64,000 nucleotides of DNA from Streptomyces carminius (GCF_002794255.1 NZ_PGGW01000069.1:734877-798876), one strand, 5' to 3'; positions 31,846-41,504 are shown, counted from the first letter of the stretch. Notes: generated by a model from the letters alone, not told the origin. Made by a program: numbers and translations.

Positions 31846-32196
31846 ATGGGCGGGCTGCTGTCGTTCCTGGTCTTTGCCGGTGTTCTTGCCGCGGTGCTGG
31901 GCTGCTTCGCGTGGTTCGCGTCCCGCGTGCGCCGCCGCGGTCTCGCCGGTGGGGCCCTGAGCGCCGCCCTGGCCTCGTACGAGGAGGCGTTCCGTGTGAC
32001 CGCCCACGAGGCGCACCACGAGATCCGGGCGCAGGCGGAACGCCGGGCACCGGTCCTCTCGCCCGGCGACGACTGGCGGCGGAGCTCCGGCGGAACCGGC
32101 CGGCCGGGAGCGGGGACACGGCGACGGCCCCGGCCGCCCCGCCGCTCACGGCGGACTTTCGCACGCCTGGCCGGCCGCCTGGGGCGCGGTCGCTGA
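31846..32196 (+). CDS. Small membrane-anchored protein, hypothetical
   Basis: A 116-residue protein with one N-terminal membrane segment (LLSFLVFAGVLAAVLGCFAW) followed by a cytoplasmic, strongly basic domain: ALASYEEAFRVTAHEAHHEI, then an arginine/proline-rich tail. ATG at 31846 follows GTAGGCTCGGCCCC, a weak ribosome site. It sits alone between the second LacI gene and the amylase promoter. Composition suggests contact with DNA, RNA or acidic lipids, but no domain is recognised and function is unknown. Confidence 0.6.
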   Translation: MGGLLSFLVFAGVLAAVLGCFAWFASRVRRRGLAGGALSAALASYEEAFRVTAHEAHHEIRAQAERRAPVLSPGDDWRRSSGGTGRPGAGTRRRPRPPRRSRRTFARLAGRLGRGR

Positions 32197-32297
32197 CCGC
32201 CGGCCCCGGCCCGGCCGGGCGGGCGCGTGGGGTTCCGCACGGAAACCCCCGGCCGGCCGGGCCGGGAGTGTGCTCGAACCTAGCACCGTGAAAATGC

Positions 32298-32319
32298 TTG
32301 CGAAAGATGTTGCGGAAAG
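32298..32319. promoter_or_regulatory. Direct repeat upstream of the amylase promoter
   Basis: TTGCGAAAG (32298-32306) and TTGCGGAAAG (32310-32319) are spaced 12 bp, the same period as the TTGCAG pair before malE. They lie about 35-55 bp upstream of the -35 box and may be an additional MalR-type or activator site. Confidence 0.55.
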
Positions 32320-32353
32320 AAGGCGGCTTCGTTTCCTTTGTGTGCCCAGAGCC

Positions 32354-32382
32354 TTGACGGGCTGTCGGCGTGGTTCTACGGT
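32354..32382 (+). promoter_or_regulatory. Amylase promoter
   Basis: TTGACG (32354-32359), 17 bp, TACGGT (32377-32382): close to the HrdB-type vegetative consensus. Transcription would start near 32389, giving a leader of about 118 nt before the GTG at 32507. Confidence 0.75.
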
Positions 32383-32407
32383 CTGCTGCGCGGAGACTTC
32401 CAGGCTC

Positions 32408-32424
32408 TTGCAGTGTTCTTGCAG
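32408..32424. promoter_or_regulatory. TTGCAG operator pair in the amylase leader
   Basis: CTTGCAGTGTTCTTGCAG contains two TTGCAG hexamers (32408-32413, 32419-32424), the repeat linked to glucose and MalR/Reg1 repression of Streptomyces amylase genes. It lies about +20 to +36 from the predicted start, so a bound repressor would act as a roadblock. Confidence 0.75.
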
Positions 32425-32506
32425 TAAGAGGATTCACGTTCTCCGGCCGACCGGGCGCGGCGCGTTGCCCCCGGCAGGCATTCGCTTCGGCTCCCCAGGA
32501 GGAAAC

Positions 32507-34222
32507 GTGGTCAGAAGATCCACGGCTGCCGCGCTTGCGCTTGTCGCGGGCATGGCAGGTTCGCTCGTCGCCGTCCCCGGGCAGGCGCAGGCGGCACCGC
32601 CCGGCGCCAAGGACGTCACAGCGGTGCTGTTCGAGTGGAGGTTCGACTCTGTCGCCCGTGAGTGCAGCACCGTGCTCGGCCCGGCCGGCTACGGCTACGT
32701 CCAGGTCTCACCGCCCCAGGAGCACATCCGGGGCGGCCAGTGGTGGACGTCCTACCAGCCCGTCAGTTACAAGATCGCCGGCCGGCTCGGCAGCCGGGCC
32801 CAGTTCAAGAACATGATCGACACCTGCCACGCGGCGGGCGTCGAGGTCGTCGCCGACTCGGTGATCAACCACATGTCGGCGGGCAGCGGTACCGGCACCG
32901 GCGGCTCGTCGTACACCAAGTACGACTACCCCGGCATCTACCAGAGCCAGGACATGGACGACTGCCGGTCCCAGATCACCGACTACCGGGACCGGGGCAA
33001 CGTCCAGAACTGCGAGCTGGTCGGCCTGGCCGACCTCGACACCGGCGAGCCCTACGTGCGCGACCGGATCGCCGCCTACCTCAACGACCTGCTCTCCCTG
33101 GGCGTGGACGGCTTCCGTATCGACGCGGCCAAGCACATGCCCGCGGCCGATCTGAAGGCGGTCAAGTCCCGGCTGACGAACCCGGACGCCTACTGGAAGC
33201 AGGAGGCCATCCACGGTGCGGGCGAGGCCGTCTCACCGGAGGAGTACCTGGGCACCGGCGACGTCCAGGAGTTCCGCTACGCCCGCGACCTCAAACGGGT
33301 CTTCCGGAGCGAGAACCTCGCCCACCTGAGGAACTTCGGCGAAAGCTGGGGGTACCTGCCCTCCGGGCAGTCCGCCGTCTTCGTCGACAACCACGACACC
33401 GAGCGTGTCGGCGACACCCTCAACTACAAGGACGGTGCCGCCTACACCCTGGCGGGCGTCTTCATGCTGGCCTGGCCGTACGGCTCCCCGGACGTCCACT
33501 CCGGCTACGAGTGGTCGGACAAGGACGCCGGTCCGCCCAACGGCGGCACGGTGAACGCCTGCTACGCGGACGGCTGGAAGTGCCAGCACGCCTGGCGCGA
33601 GATCTCGTCCATGGTGGCCTTCCGCAACACCGCCCGCGGACAGGGCGTCACGAACTGGTGGGACAACGGCGGCGACGCCATCGCCTTCGGCCGCGGGAAC
33701 AGGGCGTACGTCGCCATCAACCACGAGGGCTCGGCGCTGAGCCGCACCTTCGCCACCTCGCTGCCCGCCGGCGACTACTGCGATGTGCAGAGCGGCCGGA
33801 CGGTCACCGTGGACGGCTCCGGACGGTTCACCGCCACCCTGGGCGCGCACACCGCGCTCGCCCTGCACACCGGCGCACGCACCTGCTCCGGCGGTACGGG
33901 CGGCGGCCCGGGCCGGGGCGGCGATGCCGTCGACGGCGCGTCGTTCAGCGTCACCGCCACCACCGTGCCGGGACAGAACATCCACGTCACCGGCGACCGC
34001 GCCGAGTTGGGCGACTGGAACACCGGCCGGGCGCCGAAGCTGGACCCGGCCGCCCACCCGGTGTGGAAGCTGGACGTGGACCTGCCGCCGGGGACGGCGT
34101 TCCAGTACAAGTACCTCCGCAAGGACGCCGGCGGCAACGTCACCTGGGAGAGCGGCGCCAACCGCACCGCCACCGTCCCCGCCGACGGCCGGGTCGTCCT
34201 GAACGACACCTGGCGCCCGTGA
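32507..34222 (+). CDS. aml: Secreted alpha-amylase (GH13) with C-terminal CBM20 starch-binding domain
   Basis: A 571-residue endo-acting enzyme for extracellular starch. The signal peptide VVRRSTAAALALVAGMAGSL ends near AQAAPPG. The catalytic domain has DSVINHM, GFRIDAAKHM with nucleophile Asp206, GAGEAV with Glu240 and FVDNHDTER with Asp297, as in animal-like bacterial amylases, and ends with an all-beta domain C. After a Gly-rich linker, residues ~478-571 are a CBM20 (GQNIHVTGDRAELGDWNTGR, WKLDVDLPPGTAFQYKYL). GTG at 32507 has AGGAGG four bases upstream. Preceded by a good promoter and TTGCAG operators. Pullulanase gene follows after 104 bp. Confidence 0.95.
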   Translation: MVRRSTAAALALVAGMAGSLVAVPGQAQAAPPGAKDVTAVLFEWRFDSVARECSTVLGPAGYGYVQVSPPQEHIRGGQWWTSYQPVSYKIAGRLGSRAQFKNMIDTCHAAGVEVVADSVINHMSAGSGTGTGGSSYTKYDYPGIYQSQDMDDCRSQITDYRDRGNVQNCELVGLADLDTGEPYVRDRIAAYLNDLLSLGVDGFRIDAAKHMPAADLKAVKSRLTNPDAYWKQEAIHGAGEAVSPEEYLGTGDVQEFRYARDLKRVFRSENLAHLRNFGESWGYLPSGQSAVFVDNHDTERVGDTLNYKDGAAYTLAGVFMLAWPYGSPDVHSGYEWSDKDAGPPNGGTVNACYADGWKCQHAWREISSMVAFRNTARGQGVTNWWDNGGDAIAFGRGNRAYVAINHEGSALSRTFATSLPAGDYCDVQSGRTVTVDGSGRFTATLGAHTALALHTGARTCSGGTGGGPGRGGDAVDGASFSVTATTVPGQNIHVTGDRAELGDWNTGRAPKLDPAAHPVWKLDVDLPPGTAFQYKYLRKDAGGNVTWESGANRTATVPADGRVVLNDTWRP

Positions 34223-34326
34223 CCGCCCGCCGGCCCGGAGCCCGCGAACCGCCCGCCGGCCCGCTTCCGCGTCCCCGCCGCACACCCCCCGCACCACACA
34301 ACCCCCGCACCCGAGGAGAACGACCC

Positions 34327-37300
34327 GTGAGAGGTCCCCTGGCGCGCAGAGGAGCGGCCGCGAGCATCGCGGGCGTGCTCCTGGCGACGCTCGTCACCGC
34401 GGCGGCCCCCGCCGAGGCCGCACCGCCGCCACCGCCGTCCGACGCGAAACTGGCCGCCGAGCCCGCCCGGCACGACCTGACCCGGGAGCAGTTCTACTTC
34501 CTCCTGCCGGACCGCTTCGCGGGCGGCGACCGGGCCAACGACCGCGGGGGACTGGAGGGCGACCGGCTGGCGACCGGCTACGACCCCACCCACAAGGGCT
34601 TCTACCAGGGCGGCGACCTCAGGGGACTGATCAACCGGCTCGACTACGTCAAGGGCCTGGGCACCACCGCGATCTGGATGGCGCCCGTCTTCAGGAACAA
34701 GCCCGTCCAGGGCACGGGCGAGAACACCTCGGCCGGCTACCACGGCTACTGGATCACCGACTTCACCCGGATCGACCCGCACTTCGGCACCAACGCCGAG
34801 CTGCGCGAGCTGATCGACGCCGCCCACGCCAAGGGCATGAAGGTCTTCTTCGACGTCATCACCAACCACACCGCCGACGTGGTGGGCCACGAGGAGAAGT
34901 CCTCCTCCTATCTGAGCAAGGGTGCCTTCCCCTATCTGACGAAGGACGGCGAGCCCTTCGACGACGCCGACCACGCGGCGGGGAGGAGGTTCCCGGAGAC
35001 CGACCGGGACTCCTTCCCCCGCACCCCGGTGGTCCCGGCCGCCGAGAAGGACGCCAAGGTCCCCGGCTGGCTCAACGACCCGGAGATGTACCACAACCGC
35101 GGCGACTCCACCTTCGCCGGGGAGAGCGCCCTGCACGGCGACTTCCACGGTCTGGACGACCTGTGGACCGAGCGTCCCGAGGTCGTCGAGGGCATGACGG
35201 AGATCTACCAGCGGTGGGTGGAGGACTTCGGGATCGACGGCTTCCGCGTCGACACGGTCAAGCACGTGGACATGGAGTTCTGGACCCGGTGGGCCACCGC
35301 CCTGGACGCCTACGCGGCGAAGAGGGGCCGCGAGGACTTCTTCATGTTCGGCGAGGTCTACTCCTCCGACCCCGCCCAGACGGCCCCCTACGTCACCCGC
35401 GGCCGTCTGGACGCCACCCTCGACTTCGGCTTCCAGGAGGCCGCCCGCTCCTACGCGTCCCAGGGCGGTCCGGCGGCGCGGCTGTCTGATCTGTTCGCCC
35501 AGGACTACCGCTACACCACCGGCCGGTCCAACGCCTATGAGCAGGTCACCTTCACCGGCAACCACGACATGGGCCGTATCGGCGCCTTCCTGCGGCAGGA
35601 CAACCCCGGCGCCGGTGACGCCGAACTGCTGAGGCGGGCCGGGCTCGCCAACGAGCTGATGTTCCTCACCCGCGGCAACCCGGTGGTCTACTACGGCGAC
35701 GAACAGGGCTTCACCGGCGCCGGCGGCGACCAGGACGCCCGCCAGACCCTCTTCGCCTCCCGGGTGCCCGACTACCTGGACGCGGAGAAGAACGACCGGA
35801 TCGGCACCGACCGCACCCACGCCCGGGACGCGTACGACACCTCCCACCCCCTCTACCGCTCCATCGCCGCGCTGTCGGAGCTGACCCGCGAGCACCCCGC
35901 CCTGCGCGACGGCGCCCAGACCGAGCGATATGTCGACAAGGGAGCGCAGGGCGGCGGTCCCGGCGTCTACGCCTTCTCCCGCACCGACACCGAGCGGCGC
36001 ACCGAGTACCTCGTCGCCGCCAACAACAGCGAGGAAGCCCGCACGGTCCAGATCCCCACCGGCACGCCCTCCACCGCCTTCCGGCAGCTCCACGGCGGGA
36101 ACGCGGCCCCGCGCACCGGCTCCGACGCGAAGCTGACCGTCACCGTCCCGGCCCTGTCCACCGCGGTGTTCAGGGCCGCGAAACCGCTGCCCGCCCCCGA
36201 GGCCCGGCCCACGGTCGAGCTGACGGCCCCCGCCGCGGGCGCCACCGGCACCGTCGAGATCACCGCCGACGTCGGCGGAGGCGACGGCCTCAACCGCGTC
36301 GTCTTCGCCGCCCAGCGGGGAAACGGGAGGTGGCAGACCCTCGGCACCGCCGATCACGCCCCCTACAAGGTCACCCAGTACCTGGGCGAGGACGTGCGGG
36401 CCGGAACACCGCTGCGCTACAAGGCCGTCGTGGTCGACGGCTCCGGCCGCACCGCGAGCGACACCGCGGCCTCCACCGCCGGCCAGGCACCGCCCGAGCC
36501 GAAGCCCTCGGCGGTGAAGAGGGACTGGGCCGTCGTCCACTACCAGCGCCCGGACGGCGACTACGACGACTGGAGGCTGGTCTCCGGAGAGCGGACCGCC
36601 GCCTTCACCGGCCGTGACGCCTACGGCGCCTTCGCCTGGCTCAAGGTCGCCGACGGGCAGTCCGAGCTGACGTTCACCCTCACCGGGGACGGCACGACCG
36701 ACGGCCCCGAACGCAGCGTCGATCTGACCAGGACCGGCGAGGTGTGGATCGAGCAGGGCGAGGAGGAGACGCTGACCGCCCGGCCCGAGGGCGTCTACCC
36801 GCCGCAGGACGAGAAGAAGGCGATCCTGCACTACCACCGCCCGGACGGCGACTACGACGGCTGGGGCCTGCACACCTGGACCGGCGCCGCCGAGCCCACC
36901 GACTGGTCCAGACCGCTGGAGCCGGTGCGGAAGGACGCCTTCGGCGCCGTCTTCGAGGTGCCGCTCGCCGAGGGCGCCACCTCGCTCAGCTACCTCATCC
37001 ACAAGGGCGACACCAAGGACGAGGCCGCCGACCAGTCGCTGGACTTCGCCACCCACGGCCGCGAGGTGTGGAAGCTGTCGGCCAACCCCGGCTACCTGCT
37101 GCCCACCACCGGCGCCGCCCCCGACCTGGACCTGACCCGGGCCGAGGCCCAGTGGATCGACGCCGACACCGTCGCCTGGAAGGCCGGGGCCACAGGCGCC
37201 GGCAGCGAGCAGCTCGTGTACGACCCGAAGGGCACCCTCGCCGTCGAGGACGGCGCACTGACCCACGAGGGCCGCTGGCTGCGGCTGAACCCCGTCCCCG

Positions 37301-39756
37301 GCGGACTGACCGGCGCGCAGCGCGAGAAGTACCCGCACCTGAAGGACCACGCCGCCTTCCGCCTCGACCCGCGCGACCGCGACCGGGTGCGCACCGCCCT
37401 GCGCGGCCAGGTGATCGCCACCCGGCGCAACAGCGAAGGGGCACTGCTGGCGGCCACCGGTGTCCAGCTCGCCGGAGTCCTCGACGACCTGTACGGAACG
37501 AAGGCCGCCAAGGCCGGCCTCGGTCCGGTCTTCGACCGCCGCGGCCGTCCCACCCTGTCGGTGTGGGCGCCCACCGCGCAGCGGGTCGCCCTCGAACTCG
37601 GCGGCCGCACCGTGGCGATGCGCCGCGACGGGACCACCGGCGTCTGGAGTGTGCGCGGCAACCGGAGCTGGACGGGCAAGCCGTACCGCTACCGGGTCAC
37701 CGTCTGGGCGCCCACGGCGGGCGAGGTGGTCACCAACAAGGTCACCGACCCCTACTCCACCGCCCTGACCACCGACTCGGAGCGGAGCCTGGTGGTGGAC
37801 CTGGCCGACCCCGCGCTCGCCCCGGAGGGCTGGCGGAAGCCGGCGAAGCCGGCGGCGGTGCCGCTGCGCGACGCCCGGATCCAGGAGCTGCACATCAGGG
37901 ATTTCTCCGTCGCCGACCCCACGGTGCGCGAACGGCACCGCGGCGGCTACCTGGCCTTCACCGAGAACTCCTCGGACGGCATGCGGCACCTGAGGAAGCT
38001 GGCGGACGCGGGCACCACCCACGTCCATCTGCTGCCCTCCTTCGACATCGCCTCCATCCCCGAGCGCGCCGCCGACCGGGTCGAGCCCGGGTGCGACTTG
38101 GCCGCCCTGCCCGCCGACTCCGAGAAGCAGCAGGAGTGCGTCGGGAAGGTCCGCGGCAAGGACGCCTACAACTGGGGCTACGACCCGCTGCACTACACCG
38201 TGCCCGAGGGCTCGTACGCCACCGATCCGGAGGGCACCGCCCGCACCGTCGAGTACCGGAAGATGGTCAAGAGCCTCAACGAGGCCGGGCTGCGGGTCGT
38301 CCTGGACGTGGTCTACAACCACACCATGGCCGCCGGACAGGACGAGAAGTCCGTCCTGGACAAGATCGTGCCCGGCTACTACCACCGGCTGCTGCCGGAC
38401 GGCACCGTGGCCACCTCCACCTGCTGCGCCAACACCGCGCCGGAGAACACGATGATGGGGAAACTGACCGTCGACTCCGTCGTCACCTGGGCGAAGCAGT
38501 ACAAGGTGGACGGCTTCCGCTTCGACCTGATGGGCCACCACCCCAGGGAGAACGTCCTGGCCGTCCGCGAAGCCCTTGACGCCCTCACCCCGGAGAAGGA
38601 CGGCGTCGACGGGAAGAGCATCGTCCTGTACGGCGAGGGCTGGAACTTCGGCGAGGTCGCGGACGACGCCCGCTTCGTCCAGGCCACCCAGAAGAACATG
38701 GCCGGCACCGGCATCGCCACCTTCTCCGACCGGGCCCGCGACGCGGTGCGCGGCGGCGGCCCCTTCGACGCCGACCCCGGAGTCCAGGGCTTCGCCAGCG
38801 GCCTGTACACCGACCCCAACTCCTCCGCGGCCAACGGCAGCAGGGCGGAGCAGCGCGCCCGGCTCCTGCACCACCAGGACCTGATCAAGGTCGGGCTGTC
38901 CGGCAACCTCGCCGGCTACACCTTCACCGACACCTCCGGGAAGCGGGTGACGGGCGCCCAGGTCGACTACAACGGCTCACCGGCCGGATACGCCGAGGCC
39001 CCCGGCGACGCCCTCGCCTACGCCGACGCCCACGACAACGAGACCCTCTACGACGCGCTGGCGTTCAAGCTGCCCGCGGACACCCCGGCCGCCGACCGGG
39101 CCCGTGCGCAGGTGCTCGCCATGGCCACCGCGGCCCTCTCCCAGGGACCGGTGCTCAGCCAGGCCGGCACGGACCTGCTGCGCTCGAAGTCCCTGGACCG
39201 CAACTCCTACGACTCCGGCGACTGGTACAACGCCGTCCACTGGGACTGCGAGGCCGGCAACGGCTTCGGCCGCGGGCTGCCCCCGGCCTGGGACAACGAG
39301 GACAAGTGGCCGTACGCCGGGCCGCTGCTGAGCGCACCCGGGCTCATCCCCTCCTGTACGGAGATCACCGGCGCCTCCGCCGCCTACCGGGACCTGCTGA
39401 CGATCCGCTCCACCGAGGAGGTCTTCGACCGGGCCACGGCGGCGGACGTCCAGGAGACGCTGTCCTTCCCGCTGTCGGGGAAGGGGGAGACCCCGGGAGT
39501 GATCACCATGAGCCTGAAGGGCTCCGGGGACGGAAGCGGGGACGGCGGACGCGGCGGCCGTGACCTGGTGGTCGTCCTCAACGCCACCCCCGAGCGGCGG
39601 ACGCAGACCGTGCCCTCGCTCGCGGGTACCCCCTACGCACTGCACCCGGTGCAGGCCACCGGCTCCGACCCGGTGGTGAAGGGCGCCGCGTACGACGAGG
39701 GCGAGGGCGCCTTCACCGTCCCGCCGCGCACCGTGGCGGTGTTCGCCGCCCGGTGA
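34327..39756 (+). CDS. pulA: Secreted bifunctional alpha-amylase-pullulanase (two GH13 domains, two CBM41-like modules)
   Basis: An 1809-residue exported protein. Signal peptide to about PAEAAPP (residue ~35). First GH13 domain (~50-560) has nucleophile Asp309 (FRVDTVKH), Glu343 (FGEVY) and Asp414 (TGNHDMGR). Then a beta-sandwich linker, two CBM41/PUD-like repeats starting near 730 and 830 (each with HYxRPDGDYD.W), an N-terminal pullulanase module with APTAQRVALELGG, and a second GH13 domain with YNWGYDPLHY, Asp1400 (FRFDLMGHH), Glu1437 (YGEGWNFG) and Asp1570 (AHDNET). The first part should cut alpha-1,4, the second alpha-1,6 links. GTG at 34327 has GAGGAG upstream. Likely shares starch-induced control with the amylase. 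Confidence 0.94.
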   Translation: MRGPLARRGAAASIAGVLLATLVTAAAPAEAAPPPPPSDAKLAAEPARHDLTREQFYFLLPDRFAGGDRANDRGGLEGDRLATGYDPTHKGFYQGGDLRGLINRLDYVKGLGTTAIWMAPVFRNKPVQGTGENTSAGYHGYWITDFTRIDPHFGTNAELRELIDAAHAKGMKVFFDVITNHTADVVGHEEKSSSYLSKGAFPYLTKDGEPFDDADHAAGRRFPETDRDSFPRTPVVPAAEKDAKVPGWLNDPEMYHNRGDSTFAGESALHGDFHGLDDLWTERPEVVEGMTEIYQRWVEDFGIDGFRVDTVKHVDMEFWTRWATALDAYAAKRGREDFFMFGEVYSSDPAQTAPYVTRGRLDATLDFGFQEAARSYASQGGPAARLSDLFAQDYRYTTGRSNAYEQVTFTGNHDMGRIGAFLRQDNPGAGDAELLRRAGLANELMFLTRGNPVVYYGDEQGFTGAGGDQDARQTLFASRVPDYLDAEKNDRIGTDRTHARDAYDTSHPLYRSIAALSELTREHPALRDGAQTERYVDKGAQGGGPGVYAFSRTDTERRTEYLVAANNSEEARTVQIPTGTPSTAFRQLHGGNAAPRTGSDAKLTVTVPALSTAVFRAAKPLPAPEARPTVELTAPAAGATGTVEITADVGGGDGLNRVVFAAQRGNGRWQTLGTADHAPYKVTQYLGEDVRAGTPLRYKAVVVDGSGRTASDTAASTAGQAPPEPKPSAVKRDWAVVHYQRPDGDYDDWRLVSGERTAAFTGRDAYGAFAWLKVADGQSELTFTLTGDGTTDGPERSVDLTRTGEVWIEQGEEETLTARPEGVYPPQDEKKAILHYHRPDGDYDGWGLHTWTGAAEPTDWSRPLEPVRKDAFGAVFEVPLAEGATSLSYLIHKGDTKDEAADQSLDFATHGREVWKLSANPGYLLPTTGAAPDLDLTRAEAQWIDADTVAWKAGATGAGSEQLVYDPKGTLAVEDGALTHEGRWLRLNPVPGGLTGAQREKYPHLKDHAAFRLDPRDRDRVRTALRGQVIATRRNSEGALLAATGVQLAGVLDDLYGTKAAKAGLGPVFDRRGRPTLSVWAPTAQRVALELGGRTVAMRRDGTTGVWSVRGNRSWTGKPYRYRVTVWAPTAGEVVTNKVTDPYSTALTTDSERSLVVDLADPALAPEGWRKPAKPAAVPLRDARIQELHIRDFSVADPTVRERHRGGYLAFTENSSDGMRHLRKLADAGTTHVHLLPSFDIASIPERAADRVEPGCDLAALPADSEKQQECVGKVRGKDAYNWGYDPLHYTVPEGSYATDPEGTARTVEYRKMVKSLNEAGLRVVLDVVYNHTMAAGQDEKSVLDKIVPGYYHRLLPDGTVATSTCCANTAPENTMMGKLTVDSVVTWAKQYKVDGFRFDLMGHHPRENVLAVREALDALTPEKDGVDGKSIVLYGEGWNFGEVADDARFVQATQKNMAGTGIATFSDRARDAVRGGGPFDADPGVQGFASGLYTDPNSSAANGSRAEQRARLLHHQDLIKVGLSGNLAGYTFTDTSGKRVTGAQVDYNGSPAGYAEAPGDALAYADAHDNETLYDALAFKLPADTPAADRARAQVLAMATAALSQGPVLSQAGTDLLRSKSLDRNSYDSGDWYNAVHWDCEAGNGFGRGLPPAWDNEDKWPYAGPLLSAPGLIPSCTEITGASAAYRDLLTIRSTEEVFDRATAADVQETLSFPLSGKGETPGVITMSLKGSGDGSGDGGRGGRDLVVVLNATPERRTQTVPSLAGTPYALHPVQATGSDPVVKGAAYDEGEGAFTVPPRTVAVFAAR

Positions 39757-39770
39757 CGGGCGGTACCGGT

Positions 39771-39804
39771 CCGAGGGGGGCGGCGGTACCGCCGCCCCCC
39801 TCGG
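39771..39804. terminator. Perfect 34-bp palindromic bidirectional terminator
   Basis: CCGAGGGGGGCGGCGGT (39771-39787) and its exact mirror (39788-39804), centred on GGTACC. Lies 14 nt after the pullulanase stop and 19 nt from the convergent DUF4253 gene, serving both. Confidence 0.9.
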
Positions 39805-39823
39805 CCTCGCCCGGCGGGTGCCG

Positions 39824-40651
39824 TCAGTCCCACCAGAACGACCAGTGGCCCCGGCCGACCAGCCACTTCTCCGCATACCGCACCAGGTCCCCGGCGCCCT
39901 GCCGGATCACGGCGGGGCAGAAGGCGTAGTGCTCGGCCGCCACCGGCAGCGCCTGATCCACCGAGCGCGGCGGCGACGCCACCGACAGGTGCAGCACCTC
40001 GGTCTCCAGCGCCACCACCCGGGTGCCGAAGCGCTCCTCCCAGGAGCGCAGCACGGCGCCGTACGGCGCGGTGTCGGCGCCGTGCGCCAGGGTGCCCGTC
40101 CAGCCGATCGCGTCGGGTATGCCGGCGCTCCGTCGCGCCGGGGCCAGGGCGATCCGCGGATCGCGCAGCGTGCCGTGGGCCACCAGGGAGCGGGCCAGCG
40201 AGGCCGCCGCCGTGTCGGGGTCACCCCGCCGCGCGGGGGAGGGCGCGAGCCCCGGCCACCGCCTGCCGTACGGCCGCAGCGCCGTGCCGTCCGCCGGTTC
40301 CCGTGCGGTGTGCTCCGCCCACCAGCAGGCCAGGGCGCTCCCGGCGTCGCTGTCGGTACCGGTATCGCCGGCGGTGCCGTCGGCGCCGGCCTCCCCGTCA
40401 CGGGTGCCGGACGGGGGCAGCAGATCGTCCTCCACCCGGGCGCCACGGCTGTGGACGCCCAGCAGCACGGGCCACAGCCCGGTGGCGTCCCGTACCGGGA
40501 GCATCCGCCGCCAGCTCTCCGGCCCGGCGGGGAAGTCGGCGCGCCACAGGAGTGGCTCATGCCATTTCCCGAGCACCGTCCGGTCGACCAGTGTGCCCGG
40601 CGGCAGCTGTGCCGAGGCCACGAGTGAGCGCAGATTACGTGCTTCGGTCAT
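39824..40651 (-). CDS. DUF4253-domain protein
   Basis: A 275-residue cytosolic protein. The C-terminal ~110 residues match DUF4253: PYGAVLRSWEERFGTRVVAL, ETEVLHLSVASPPRS, AEHYAFCPAVI and LVRYAEKWLVGRGHWSFWWD. The N-terminal part has WRRMLPVRDATGLWPVLLG, typical of these proteins, and an acidic low-complexity stretch in the middle. ATG at 40651 is chosen because it starts a normal N-terminus just 13 nt after the TetR gene; a longer reading overlaps that gene. Function of DUF4253 is unknown; in Streptomyces it is often multi-copy. Probably co-transcribed with the upstream TetR gene. Confidence 0.83.
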   Translation of the reverse strand: MTEARNLRSLVASAQLPPGTLVDRTVLGKWHEPLLWRADFPAGPESWRRMLPVRDATGLWPVLLGVHSRGARVEDDLLPPSGTRDGEAGADGTAGDTGTDSDAGSALACWWAEHTAREPADGTALRPYGRRWPGLAPSPARRGDPDTAAASLARSLVAHGTLRDPRIALAPARRSAGIPDAIGWTGTLAHGADTAPYGAVLRSWEERFGTRVVALETEVLHLSVASPPRSVDQALPVAAEHYAFCPAVIRQGAGDLVRYAEKWLVGRGHWSFWWD

Positions 40652-40664
40652 CACCCCGTAGACG

Positions 40665-41462
40665 CTACCGGTTGCCGCCGACATCGTCGCCGACGCCGTC
40701 GCCGACGCCGTCGCCGGGCGTCCCACCGGAGGCCCGGTCCGCGCCGGCGGGTGCCCCGGGGGCGCCGGACACCCCGGCGGCCAGCGCCGACAGCCGCTCC
40801 ACCAGCTCGCCGAACGGGCCGTCCGCGGGCTCCTGCCCGGCGACCCGGCGGAACACCCGGCCCGTCTCCTCGTCGAACGCGGCCGTCACCGCCGCCAGAG
40901 CCAGCAGTTCGTGCACCAGCCGCAGCTCCAGCTCCCCGCGCGGGATGGAGCGCTCCTCCAGCCAGCTCAGCGCCGTGGTCTCGGCGACACCGACCCAGGA
41001 CCGGATGACCAGGGCCATGCGCGGACCCGGCTCGGAGACCTCCAGATGGGCCAGCAGATGCTCGTACGCCGCCTGCCGCACCTCGTCGATCACGGCGTCG
41101 GCCCGCATCGAGCCGGCGGCCGAACCGCCGCGCAGCAGGGCGGAGAAGCCGGGCGCGTGCTGCTCGACGAAGTCGAAGTAACGGCCCATCACCAGCAGCA
41201 GGCGGGAGCTGAACGGCCCCTCGTGCGGAACGGAGAAGCGGGCCGACAGCTCGTCGGCGGCCCGCCGTACGGCCGCCTCGTAGAGGCTGTACTTGCCGGG
41301 AAAGTAGTGGTAGACCAGCGGCCGGGATATCCCGGCCGCGGTGGCGATGTCGTCGATGGACACGTTCTCCGGCGAACGGTCACTGAATAACCTCAGTGCG
41401 ACGTCCAGCAGTTGCTGCCGGCGTTCCTCGACACCCATCCTGCGGCGTACCCCGGTGGTCAT
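40665..41462 (-). CDS. TetR-family transcriptional regulator
   Basis: A 265-residue regulator: HTH VSIDDIATAAGISRPLVYHY followed by FPGKYSLYEAAV, then a ligand domain with LLLVMGRYFDFVEQHAPGFS and RSWVGVAETTALSWLEE. The last ~35 residues are a disordered tail with the repeat GDGVGDGVGDDVGG, reflecting a short DNA repeat (GACGCCGTCGCC) at the gene's 3' end. ATG at 41462. It precedes DUF4253 with a 13-nt gap. No palindrome beside its start was found, so its target is unclear. Confidence 0.88.
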   Translation of the reverse strand: MTTGVRRRMGVEERRQQLLDVALRLFSDRSPENVSIDDIATAAGISRPLVYHYFPGKYSLYEAAVRRAADELSARFSVPHEGPFSSRLLLVMGRYFDFVEQHAPGFSALLRGGSAAGSMRADAVIDEVRQAAYEHLLAHLEVSEPGPRMALVIRSWVGVAETTALSWLEERSIPRGELELRLVHELLALAAVTAAFDEETGRVFRRVAGQEPADGPFGELVERLSALAAGVSGAPGAPAGADRASGGTPGDGVGDGVGDDVGGNR

Positions 41463-41504
41463 GGGAACACCCTATCGACCGCCCCGCTCCACCCTGCGCC
41501 CCAG

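Noticed and set aside
33775..38874. A ~1700-codon open frame on the minus strand across the amylase and pullulanase genes
   Set aside because: It is a mirror of the strong GC codon bias of the plus-strand genes; it has no ribosome site and its sequence is low-complexity Gly/Val/Gln noise.
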